Below the pieces are notes generated by a model that saw only the letters and a program-made list of their open reading frames with translations, did not search any database and was not told the DNA's origin. Shown here piece after piece: positions 11,199 to 21,804 of a DNA stretch of 64,000 nucleotides. The translations under genes were made by a program, and so were the position numbers. This DNA is from Nicotiana tabacum (lineage: Eukaryota > Streptophyta > Magnoliopsida > Solanales > Solanaceae): assembly GCF_000715075.1 (NCBI RefSeq), contig NC_134082.1, positions 58,181,466 to 58,245,465 of the forward strand. The letters run 5' to 3'. Each line of letters starts with the position of its first letter. The stretch's first letter is position 1.

Positions 11199-11810
11199 GG
11201 TGTTTTTAATTCATCTGCGTCATCCAAGATGATAAATGACTTGGCCATTTCTAGTAGTTGGTGCTTCTAACCTTTTTGGGTGCCGGTCGCAGGTAACTTT
11301 TCACGAATTGCACCTAATTTGGCACTAGAAATCTTGGCAAATTTTTCGTAAAAATATATAATGATATTCGAGTTTTTGATCTAATAGACAAAGGAAAAAG
11401 TTGGTGTTTTTAATTCATCTGCGTCATCCAAGATGATAAATGACTTGGCCATTTCTAGTAGTTGGTGCTTCTAACCTTTTTGGGTGCCGGTCGCAGGTAA
11501 CTTTTCACGAATTGCACCTAATCTGGCACTAGAAATCTTGGCAAATTTTTCGTGAAAATATATAATGATATTCGAGTTTTTGATCTAATAGACAAAGGAA
11601 AAAGTTGGTGTTTTTAATTCATCTGCATCATCCAAGATGATAAATGACTTGGCCATTTCTAGTAGTTGGTGCTTCTAACCTTTTTAGGTGTCGGTCGCAG
11701 GTAATTTTTCACGAATTGCACCTAATTTGGCACTAGAAATCTTGGCAAATTTTTCGTAAATATATATATAATGATATTCGAGTTTTTGATCTAATAGACA
11801 AAGGAAAAAG
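11199..11810. repeat. 204-bp tandem triplication
   Basis: Three head-to-tail copies start at 11199, 11403 and 11607. Each begins GGTGTTTTTAATTCATCTGC and ends in GACAAAGGAAAAAG. They differ at only a few positions, for example TTTGGGTGCCGG versus TTTAGGTGTCGG in copy three, so the duplication is recent. On the - strand each unit holds a short open stretch beginning Met-Ala-Lys-Ser-Phe (MAKSFIILDDADELKTP), which could be a duplicated exon piece. I do not recognise the family. Confidence 0.9.
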
Positions 11811-12391
11811 AAGTTTGACCCGGCCCGCCTAGGATGTGGCATGGCAACAACGCAACATAGGCCTTTATACTACACTTGGTTGTTTCGTAATTGCATTTTC
11901 CACTTCTAGTGACCTGAAATGATGAGTTTCATTTTTAGTATTGAGTTTAAGGTAAATTTAAAATGACACCAAATAGCCGCTTTAATTTGAACATCTCTAT
12001 TTAAAATACGAAAAAATGGTCAAAAATACTCGTAACGTATTAGAAATAGTTTTAAAATGTCCTCCTTCCACCTATTAGGTTAAAAATACCCCTTTTTAAC
12101 AGAATCATCACATGGCATTGTTGAGTCTTTTAATTAAACATATGGTGTTAATTTATTGGTCCACATGGATATTTGCCCAACTCAAAGGACCTGACCCACC
12201 CATGACTAAACCAAACACCCAAACCCTTTTATCCGTTAACAATGATTGCTCCTTCCTTCTTCTGCTACCCTTCTATCATTATCTCTCCTTTCATTCAGGT
12301 TATTTTTATTCTGTAGACTCAATAACATCATTATCAATCGCCATAAAGAATAATATGTGAAATAAGTGAGAACATTAGAATAATAGAGAAC

Positions 12392-12681
12392 TGTTATGAT
12401 AAAAATCAAAATATGGTGGATGTCTACTCTTCCTCCATGATCTTTCTCTCAAATGGTTAATGACATATTCAATAACATATTTTCTATGTTCAATGACATA
12501 TTCCATGACATATTTTCTTCACTTTTCATGCCTATATAAAGGCCTTGTAATAGATAGGAAAATACACACAATTGAAGAAGAAAATCTCTTCCTTCTCTCT
12601 ATCTCTATTTCTTGTTCATGTTTTACTAAATTGCTTTTATTTCTTGTTCATGTTTTACTAAATTGCTTTTATTTCATAACA
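12392..12681 (+). repeat. 5' LTR of the Copia element
   Basis: The LTR runs from TGTTATGATAAAAATC to TTTCATAACA. A TATA-like CCTATATAAAGG lies at about 12531-12542 and a doubled CTTGTTCATGTTTTACTAAA segment near the 3' end. The open frame across 12460-12825 reads LTR sequence and is not a gene. Confidence 0.93.
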
Positions 12682-15650
12682 CGTTATCAGCACGAGTCTC
12701 TAACCAATTGTATATATATCTACAAAATATTTCCTACATCCGGAAAGATTGCAATTAGAAGTCATACATATCATCTCATGGTTAGATGTAAAGAGAAACT
12801 ACATATGGTAAGTAATGGAACGTAAGAAGGTATAATTATGTTATACTTTTCATTCCTTTAAAATCTCATATGCACACAACTTTGTACTACACCTGTATTG
12901 CATAAGCACATATTAATATTACATCTTTTATATCACATGAATGGAATAAAATTTTCGAAGTTCTATATGTTAAAATCATAGTAGCAGTTAATTGTTGATA
13001 TGATGCATGTCATGGTAACCAAGGATATTTTATATAAATTGTCTTATGCATATTTATGTGTTAACTATCTTCAATCTGTCCTGCCGCTTTTAACATTTTC
13101 TTTTACTTGGATGAATATTTTTTTTTCCTTTTGGATTTTTACACTTGCATATAGTTCCAAAAAAAGGAATAAAAAATAAAATAAAATTGGTCATATTGAT
13201 TAAAAGCATAAATCATCTTGAAGAAAACAAGAAACATTTCACATCTTTATCTAGGTTGATTAATTACTTCTTTGAAGTTTGGAAAACGAACCAGCTATTG
13301 AGAAAGTATACTTCATAATTTATGGTCGTATCATTTAAAAGCAAACAATGATTAGTATGACTACTAGAAGAGATATTTTTGAGTATCCATGACCTACTTG
13401 ATGTTTGCTACTGACTTACCATTTTTAAGTATTTTATATGAATGATGCACAAGCTACAACTGGTAAGTTGTTACCTATAATGTCACTTTTCAGGTAATAT
13501 AAATGCTGAATTTATGTATTAGTACTATATATGTGTTGTTACCTATATGGTGTACTTTTGATAAATTTATTCACTAATTGCTTGGTTGAATTGAATGAAG
13601 GAAAGTCATGGCGTTAAATCAAATCCAATAGGCAGGGTATACCCCGAAAATAATAATATTTTTGAGAGAGACTCAATAAATATTATGACAATGATTTTAT
13701 GATCCTTTTAAACTCTAATAGAATTTAGAAGAAATATTCTGACTACAAACGATTGTATTTCATATAAATGCTACAAATAATTAATAAAGTTTTACGTTGA
13801 TTTAAGATTTGTACACTTATTTAAGAAAGCAAATTTGATTTGCTAAGTTGCAAATTAGTTGTGTATAATTTTCTTGGCATGTGATTGAAATTAAGGCTTG
13901 AAAATGAATCTCAATATTGTTTAGCATATTATGCCATTGATTGAGGATAAGAGGATCAAGTCCTGATGCTCCATAATGATAAGAGTTGGGTTTGAGTCCC
14001 AATTTATTATGGCCTAACATGCCTTTATATTGGTAAGACATTGGGTTTGAGTCCCAATGTACCATATTGATGATATAATGATGACTAAAGAAAAATAATA
14101 TATTTTTCATGAAAAGGCATGAAAATTGTCCCACTTGATTTGCTCCATTCTTGAAGTGAATGTGATAGCAGTGCATAATAAGTTTCAATGAAGACAAGTG
14201 GTTGAACAATGAACGTGGGCGTTCCAAATATCAAAATAATAATCATCACTGTGATTATAAAAGGAGAACAATAAGGGTTCTTAAAATAGTCCTTCAAAAT
14301 GTGAAGGCAATGCTTACCATCAAATTGGTATGAAAATAATAAAGCACGTCGCTGATTATGATCCATTCCTTGAAGAGAATGTGACTTGTGATAAGCATTG
14401 AGAATGCAAACCCATTCCTAAAGTTGAATGTGGCAATATGTGATAAAAGCAATGAATAAAGACATGCAATTCATGATTATATGAATACCACACAACTCAC
14501 CTCTAAGGGAGGTTTGAGTAAAATAAAGAAATAAATATTATTGTGTGGTTACATGAATATGTCATTGGTCGCGTACATGTGATATGCCAAATATTATTTT
14601 GTCATGCCTTATAAAAGTTATTAAAGGCAAAATTAAAGCAAGAAATGATTTTGCTTATGATGATTTTGACCATGACAATTTATTATGATATAATTTTCTC
14701 CGTGAAAGAGACATTTACCATATGAATGGTATGATAAAAGATCTTGTAGTACAAAGTTGTTAAGAACTCCGGAAAAACTAATTTGTTACTACTCGGATGA
14801 ATAAACTTATTCATGACATTGATATTGTAAAGTCTCAAAAGAAACGTTTTGAGTTTCAAATATATAAGTCAAAGTTATTGGCATATTGAGACTATAAATG
14901 AAAGGAAGATTGAATATCTTCATATTTCTATAATCATACCGGGTAAATATGAAAGGTTACCCGATCTTCTTTCTATTTGTACTACACAAATATAAGCATG
15001 GTGCTGGAATCATATGCCATAAGTAAACTAGAGGTTTACTAAAATAAATATTAATTGGCATGACCGGCTGACCATCTCGGTTCAATTATGATGCGAAAAA
15101 TTAATTAAGAATTACATTGACATATATTGAAGAATAGAAGATTCTTCAAGAATTCTCTTGTGTTGCTTATTCTCATGATATACTAGTTAAAGGTTGGGAT
15201 TGAATCCTTTGATTTCTGGAAGGAATAAAAGGTGATATATATATGGGCCCAGTCACCTTCCATGTGGACCATTTACTATTATATGATTTTAATAGATGCA
15301 TCTATTTTATGGTCACATGTGCATTTGTTATCAACTTGCAGTTTGGTTTTTGCAAGATTGCTTGCTCAAATTCTTAGAGCACAATTCCAGAATATAAATT
15401 ATGATGATTTATCTTAATAATACTGGTTTAAATCCAAGTTGGTTTAGCAAAAATTGTATGCCTCCAATTATAGCTAAATCATTGGTTATGAGAACAAAAC
15501 TCCCAAAAACGAAATTTGGTATGAGATTTATTATTTAATATACAGCAACACTTGTACGCATCTAGCCAAGTTATAAAAATTTCTCCCTATCACAATCGGT
15601 TCAGGAACCAAATAATTTCTATACAGAAATATGGATGTGTTATATGATTT
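12682..15650 (+). pseudogene. unreadable gag/early pol interior of the Copia element
   Basis: This interior should hold gag, protease and most of integrase. I see only AT-rich sequence broken by many stops, so I assign no domain limits. Open frames on either strand here (for example 13817-14366 on the - strand) have no recognisable motifs. Confidence 0.5.
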
Positions 15651-17753
15651 AATTATGCCACCAAAATGCATAAAGATGAGTTCCCAAAGATGGTTGGGAA
15701 ATGTGTTGGCGATCCCAACATTAGGGGGGAGAAATTGGGCAGCTGAGAAAGTGATACGTGAAATGAATTATTATGAATACATATAGATCCTCGTACAAGA
15801 AAATATAAACTTGAAGTTCAAGTGATAATTCATTTACAAATTATTGCCAGACGCATTTGTTGACCCAAAGCTAAATGTCATATTTCAGCTGCTAATGCTC
15901 CAAATAGAATAAAGTCCATGAGGGACAGAGTCTATGACACGCATGAAGCGTAACAGACCAATCGGTTCCAAAGATAAAACTCCTTGAAGAAGGAGAGGGG
16001 AAAATATTCAAAATGGTCATAATAAGGAGGCAAGTGCCCTAGAAGAGCACCACGACATAACACTTCATAAGACCTCATGGGAGAGGCTCAGGTACCTGAA
16101 AATAATAAAATAAAGAGATCTCAATAAGTTATGTATTTATTAGGTAATAATGAAACCGACATAAAATGATTGTCGACGATATTGTTAATATAATGTAGCG
16201 CTCAATATGATTAATATTGACGAGGATCTTGAGATCAAATCTGTCATGAAATTTGGACGGATAAAAGATTGGCCAAATAAAAAATACGTAATGAAATTGA
16301 CTTCACTTGAAAAATGTGAAGTTGTACGGATAGTCCAACACCTGAAAGTATAAGGTCAATTGAGGTATAAATGTGTTCTTGTGCGAAAGGTTCAAGTCGA
16401 TAGACATAAAGACGACTTGTGGCACAAGAAAATTAGTAAATATCCTCACATTGATTATATGGAGACATGTTCTCTTATAGTGGATATAGTCACTTCAGGT
16501 TTTAATCTGGCAATATATGAAAAACTTGATATGCGTATAGTAGATATCATTGAAAGATTTAAATTGTCTTGGAGCATATTAAGGTTTCCAAGAAATTTAT
16601 TAAATAAAGCTTCAAAAATCCTTATACATATTGAAACAATCAGGGCCCATGTGGTATAATCTCCCGAGAGAATACTTGTTAAAAGAAGGGTATAAGAATA
16701 ATTCAATTTGTCCTTGTGTCCTTATAAAAGGATATAGATTTGAATTTGTTATAATCGCCATGTATGTTGATGATTCAAATATCATTAGAACTCCCGGAGA
16801 GCTTCCTAAAGCAGTAGTGTTTAAAGAAAGAATTTGAAATGAAAGATCTTGGAAAGACAAAATTTTGTCTTGGTCTACAAATTGAATATATGAAAGATAG
16901 AATTTTTGTCCTTCAATCAGCATACACTAAAAATATTTTAAAGAGCTTCTATGTGGATAAAGCACATCCATTAAGTACCCCGATGGTTGTGAGATTACTC
17001 GATATAAATAAAGATCCACTCTGACCTCATGAAAATAATAAAGAGCTTCTTGGTCCTAAAGTACCATATCTTAATGCAATTGGTGCGCTAATATATCTTG
17101 CTAACACTACAAGGCATGACATAACTTTTTCAGTTAATGTCTTAGCAAGATATAGCTCCGTTTAAGGAGAAATTGAAATGAAATCAAGCACATATTGTGT
17201 TATCTAAGGGGGATTACCGGTGTGGGCTTATTTTATGGCAATGATTGCAATACCGATCTTATTGGTTATGTTGATGTGGGGTATTTATCTGACACACACA
17301 AGGCGTGATCTCAAACTTGTTATGTGTTTACATGTGTGGCACTGTCATATCTTGGCGATCGACTAAGCAATCAATTGTGGCTACTTCTTTTAATCATGCT
17401 GAGATAATAGCTATTCATGAAGCAAGTCGAGAATGTGTATGGTTGAGGTCTACTATACATCTTATTCGAGACAAATGTGGTTTGAAGTGTGATAAACTAC
17501 CCAAAGTTTTGTATGAAGAAAATACAACATGCATAGCCCAATTAAAGGGAGGATTCATAAAGGAGTTAGGACAAAGCACATTTCACCTAAATTATTGTTC
17601 ACACATGATATTCAAAAGAATGGTGATATTAATGTGCAACAGATCCGTTCAAGTGATAATATGACTGATTTGTTCACCAAATATCTATATGCGTCAACCT
17701 TCAAGAAACTAGTGTACAAGATTGGGATACGAAGGCTTAACGGCGTGAACTAA
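15651..17753 (+). pseudogene. Copia pol remnant: integrase end, reverse transcriptase, RNase H
   Basis: The order of legible pieces is the integrase C-terminal area (about 15655-16010), reverse transcriptase with the YVDD-box stretch MYVDDSNII (about 16760), MKDLGKTKFCLGLQIEYM (16839-16895) and HPLSTPMVVR (about 16965). RNase H follows, with WRSTKQSIVATS and HAEIIAIHEASRECVWLR (17355-17450), and the tail NMTDLFTKYL in another frame (about 17660-17690). Stops at 16836, 17022 and 17664, together with several frame changes, mean no functional product. Confidence 0.88.
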
Positions 17754-17968
17754 TGATCTCATCAGGGGGAGTTAATACGTGTTGTACTCTTTTTTCCTTA
17801 CAAGGTTTTGTCCCATTGGGTTTTCCCTGCAAGGTTTTTAACGAGGTAACCAAAAAGCGTATTTCTAAATATGTGTACTCTTTTTTCTTCATTAGGATAT
17901 TTTCCCATAGGGTTTTTTCCTAATAAGGTTTTAACGAGACACATTATTTATCGACATCCAAGGGGGAG

Positions 17969-18258
17969 TGTTATGATAAAAATCAAAATATGATGGATGT
18001 CTACTCTTCCTCCATGATCTTTCTCTCAAATGGTTAATGACATATTTAATGACATATTTTCTATGTTCAATGACATACTTCATGACATATTTTCTTCACT
18101 TTTCATGCCTATATAAAAGCCTTGTAATAGATAGGAAAATACACATAGTTGAAGAAGAAAATCTCTTCCTTCTCTCTATCTCTATTTCTTGTTCATGTTT
18201 TACTAAATTGCTTTTATTTCTTGTTCATGTTTTACTAAATTGTTTTTATTTCATAACA
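17969..18258 (+). repeat. 3' LTR of the Copia element
   Basis: Same length and ends as the 5' LTR, preceded by the purine tract AAGGGGGAG at 17959-17967. The differences from the 5' LTR (for example ATATGGTGG/ATATGATGG and AAAGGCC/AAAAGCC) are mostly transitions. Confidence 0.93.
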
Positions 18259-19211
18259 AGAACTAATTTCATCTCAGTTTTCTCTCTTTTCAAAAATCGC
18301 TCCTAGGAATCATGTTGGAAACATAAGAGAAATTCCCAAGGCCAGAAGTATACTTATAGCTACTGGGGGGTTATAGCTAGCGGAGGAGAGAAGGATCGGA
18401 GGCAGGGTGGTAGGCGAAATTGAAGTCTCTACCACTGGAAGATAAGGATCGTAGATGAAAATCAAACTCTTTGTATTTTCCTCCACCGACCATTTTCTCG
18501 AAGTTGCATCAATGGCCGAATTCGATACTACTACTGTTTCCAAATTAACGTTTCTCTCGACCTCTTCTTTGTTCGATCTTCTTCTATTTGGGTTTTTTTT
18601 TTCAATTCATTTTTTTCTATTGATAATTAGGAAAAATGCTTCTGGGAATTACATCTTGAAACTTACTAGATTGCCAACAAGATAAAAATGAAAAATCAGT
18701 AGAAGAGAGGTAAGTCAGGAACACTCTCCTAGAACCCATCGAAGGAACTCTCTCCTAGAGCCTATCGAAAGAACTTTCCCCTTAGAAAAATCGAAGCAAT
18801 CTGGAAAACAAATGTCTTATTCTACTCTGACAAAGGTACCCCTATTCAATCTCTAGCGGTGGAAGAAGAAGAATGAGTTGGGATACTTAAAAAAGGAAGT
18901 TGGAAGTTGGGTTCAGTCAAGTCAAGGGTGGGTCGACACCAATAATTTAAGGCCATATGTTTAATTAAAGACTCAATAATGCCATGTTATGATTCTGTTA
19001 AAAGGAGGGACATTTGTAACCCTAAATAATGACATCTATTTAAGGGTATTTTTAATCCAACAGGCAGAAGGAGGGCATTTTTATGTAATACGATAAGGGC
19101 ATTTTCTATCCTTTTTCGTTTAAAATATATTTTAGTTTTTAAAAAATATTTAAAATTTAACTAGTTTCAGAAAATTTCAAGCCGCTCATGCTATTATTGA
19201 TTAATGGTGTT

Positions 19212-20040
19212 GCTTTTTCTTCATCCAGCCTTCGGCACAATTTTATATCGGTTGTCCGGTGTCTGAATTTGAATTATATTCTAACTTAAGACCTGTAAAT
19301 TTGAATTATTTTATAAATAGGGATCCCAAAAATAGCTACTTGTGTACTTCCCGAAGTTTAGGGATCTTTACACAGATAGCCGGTCATATACATTATTTAC
19401 CTTTTTAGCCATATACATAATTTATACATTGATTATATATAATTATACATATATGATACATAAATTATACATATATTATACCTTCACAGACTATTTTTAC
19501 TTTAAACGGTTGGGTGGATGGCTATTTGGATTAATTCTTCTAAAGACTTTGCGGATTGTTTGTTCCAATTCAAAGGGCAAAGGTAACATGGGTCCCAAAA
19601 ATCGCTACTTGTGCACTTCCCCTGTTCCCCAAGTTTAAGATAGTATAAAGTTTCCCTTTTAGAAAGCCCACCCATATTCCCTTATTGTCCTTTGGACTTT
19701 TAGGTCCATTACATAACCACCCTTTAGAGGCCAAAAGAATTAAATTAGATTAAATCAACTTAATAGTTTAAATTTAAAGTTTAGATGTTCAAAACTTTAT
19801 GAAAAGTACAATAAGTTGCAATTCTTCTATTATATATGTATAATTATGTATAACCAATATATAAATTATGTATATAACTAAAAAAGTAAATAATGTATAT
19901 GACCAACTATTTACGTAAAGGTCCATATACTTGGGGAAGTGCACAAGTAGCCATTTTTGGGATCCCTATTTACAAAATAATTCAAATTCAGACACCCGAC
20001 AACCGGTATAAAATTGTGCCGACGGCTAGATGAAGAAAAA
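19212..20040. repeat. long inverted repeat (fold-back or MITE-like element)
   Basis: The left arm (19212-19410: GCTTTTTCTTCATCCAGCC, then GGGATCCCAAAAATAGCTAC and GGTCATATACATTATTTAC) recurs inverted at about 19880-20040, ending GAAGAAAAAGC. An internal relative of the GGGATCCCAAAA block lies at 19590. The centre contains TA-rich runs. No transposase is present and I could not fix a target duplication. The open frame at 19342-19638 is arm sequence. Confidence 0.75.
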
Positions 20041-20284
20041 GCATAATATATATGTATAATTAATGTATATGACCGACTATATAGGTAAAGATCTCATAGA
20101 TGAAGGTCAACTGGACCTCTTTCGGGCGGAAAATAGCCCATAACTGAAATTAAAACAACAAAATTCATTGCCTGTTTCATTTCCTTTTAATATAAACATA
20201 ATTTCCATAAATACGAAGAAAAGAAGTTCCATAAAAAAAAGAAGGAAATTCTCAAAGGTTGTGCAAAGACAAAGAGGAAAAGAG

Positions 20285-20570
20285 ATGAGGATTTTTGGGA
20301 AGCACATATTTCCAAGACAAATTATACTCTTCTCTTCTGGGTATGCAATTCTTGCTCTTTCTAAATATATGTAAAATAATGATATGTGTAAAACTATCAT
20401 TCATTTGTCATTTCTGTTTGTTTTTGTGGCAAATGAAAAACAGGGTATTGTTCTTGGCCTCAACAACATATGACGTGCACAGATCCATAAAGAACAACGA
20501 AACACCACCGTCTGAAGAGCAAATTCAAGCACTTGAAGATTACATAAACGCTGTTCGTCGTCCTTCTTAG
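20285..20570 (+). CDS. conserved 60-residue plant membrane protein, two exons (function unknown)
   Basis: Exon 1 is 20285-20340 and exon 2 is 20444-20570. The 103-nt intron starts GTATGC and ends AAAAACAG, and splits a glycine codon. The product starts MRIFGKHIFPRQIILFSSG, continues with VLFLASTTYDVHRSIKNNE and ends in a charged helix-like tail (EEQIQALEDYINAVRR). A basic N-terminus, one hydrophobic stretch (about residues 13-25) and a hydrophilic C-terminus suggest a single-pass membrane protein, possibly in an organelle. I recognise this wording as a small uncharacterised protein conserved across land plants, from memory and not from a search. The start is chosen because it is the only upstream Met in frame after an A/G-rich leader. 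The gene lies between transposons and both exons are open with consensus splice sites. Confidence 0.8.
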
Positions 20571-21419
20571 ACTATCGCTCCATATTATGCCACGTTTACT
20601 GTTATGTACTTAAGACCGGTCCATATTACGCCACGTATCTTGTTATTACCTAATTAATTTATGAAAAGGGATATTGTAATTTACATTTGCTCTTACGATT
20701 TTACTTATGGTATATTTTACTTTCTTTTTAAAAAAGCAAACAGCTCGATCACTTAATTAATTATTACCTGAAGTTGACCAATGGGATGATGTTGACCCAA
20801 ATATTGAAGTATTAATTTATTCATCGCGAAAAGATATGCATTGAGTCTAACTCTCATTTGGCCATAGATTTTGGCTGATTCTTTTCAAAAAAAAAATTTA
20901 AAAATATTATTTGTTTATAAAATATGATTATTTTTTTTTAAAAAAAAATTCAAGTTCCCAAAAATTATTTTAGGATAATTTTTGGGTATAATAATTTTTT
21001 TCACTCACAAAATTTCAAGTTTTTTTTTTCAAATAAAATGTATATTCAAACACAACTTTAATTTTTAAAAATTATTTTTCAGCATAAATTCAAAAACTCT
21101 TTTTTCAAGTTTCAACCAAATATATGACTTAACGCTAGCTTAATATAATATTGAGTTTAAGTTCTAATTCCAATTTGTAATAGTAGTTAATATCATTTTC
21201 TAGGATATAAGCTCCCAGTTCGCTGCATTTTTGTTGTTAGAAACTTAGAACGTACAGTACCGTCATTGTATCCAACCAATATATAAAATGTATATAACCA
21301 AAACCAAAAAAAAAACACTCCTAAATATTCTTGTCGCCATTTAACTTATTTGCGACTTCTCATCTTTTCTGCTACAATATTTAGTGGATGCGGATAGGGT
21401 AAATACCGAAACATTCTAG
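20571..21419. other. intergenic, with a possible AT-rich MITE at about 20860-21130
   Basis: The stretch begins with the probable 3' UTR of the small gene. At 20860-21130 lies AT-rich sequence bounded by TTGGCCATAGATTTTGG and CAACCAAATATATGAC, loosely resembling the facing ends of a Solanaceae MITE. The ends do not pair well, so this is a weak call. Nothing else was recognised. Confidence 0.35.
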
Positions 21420-21804
21420 TGTATTGGTGGAAAAAAGACATGACATGTGGACTATCAACAAGTTGACAGGATATGGTACGTGGAACATCGATGTAATGAC
21501 AAGTAGTGTTCTTAATTAGACAAGTTAAAGAATGCGAAAAGGCACGGGAGAAATATCCACGGGATTACATAGAGGAAAAAATCGGACCTGACAGTTGTAA
21601 AAGGAGAAATAGGAACGAAATGAATAAAGGCTGTGAAGAAGGGAAGATACGCGAACCTGTCATAAATAAGGAAGGAAAATCGGTGTAGTTACAAGAAATA
21701 TTTAATCATAAATGTTTCCGCTACGACTGTATATGGTAACGGACAATCAATACAATTAATACCATTAGTGAGCCCCAATTAAGTAAGGGAACCGTTATAA
21801 TTGT
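21420..21804 (+). repeat. 5' LTR of the outer Tat element, left piece
   Basis: Aligns with 50989-51375 of the 3' LTR through blocks such as GTACGTGGAACATCGATGTA, TAGTTGTAAAAGGAGAAA/CAGTTGTAAAAGGAGAAA and AAGTAAGGGAACCGTTATAA. It stops exactly where the Ogre-type LTR begins (TGTCACACC). Confidence 0.88.

Larger units (their letters stand above)
12392..18258 (+). mobile_element. full-length but decayed Ty1-Copia element (Ale/Retrofit-like)
   Basis: Two 290-bp LTRs (12392-12681 and 17969-18258) in the same orientation enclose a 5.3-kb interior. The perfect 5-bp duplication AGAAC lies at 12387-12391 and 18259-18263. The primer-binding region after the 5' LTR reads CGTTATCAGCACGAG, and a purine run AAGGGGGAG precedes the 3' LTR. 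The two LTRs differ at roughly ten positions, about 97% identity. The interior is heavily mutated, with only pieces of integrase, RT and RNase H still legible. Lineage is inferred from the RT wording. Confidence 0.92.
12009..19118. mobile_element. Mutator-like terminal-inverted-repeat transposon, interrupted by a Copia element
   Basis: The sequence from 12009 (CGAAAAAATGG) inward to about 12260 is matched in inverted orientation by 18850-19118 (ending CCTTTTTCG). Shared blocks include TTAAAAATACCC, TTTTAACAGAATCAT, ACATGGCATT and TTTAATTAAACATATGG. The 9-bp sequence TTTAAAATA flanks both ends (12000-12008 and 19119-19127). Long inverted repeats with a 9-bp duplication fit Mutator-like elements. 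Without the Copia insertion it is only about 1.2 kb and shows no transposase, so it was non-autonomous. The remaining interior (18260-18850) has no gene fragment that I recognise. Confidence 0.75.

Noticed and set aside
12460..18306. Two similar open frames at 12460-12825 and 18037-18306
   Set aside because: They are the two copies of the Copia LTR read in one frame.
20107..20400. A 97-residue - strand frame over the small host gene
   Set aside because: It is antisense to the two-exon gene and rich in Phe/Leu from A/T-rich UTR and intron; the spliced + strand reading is much more coherent.
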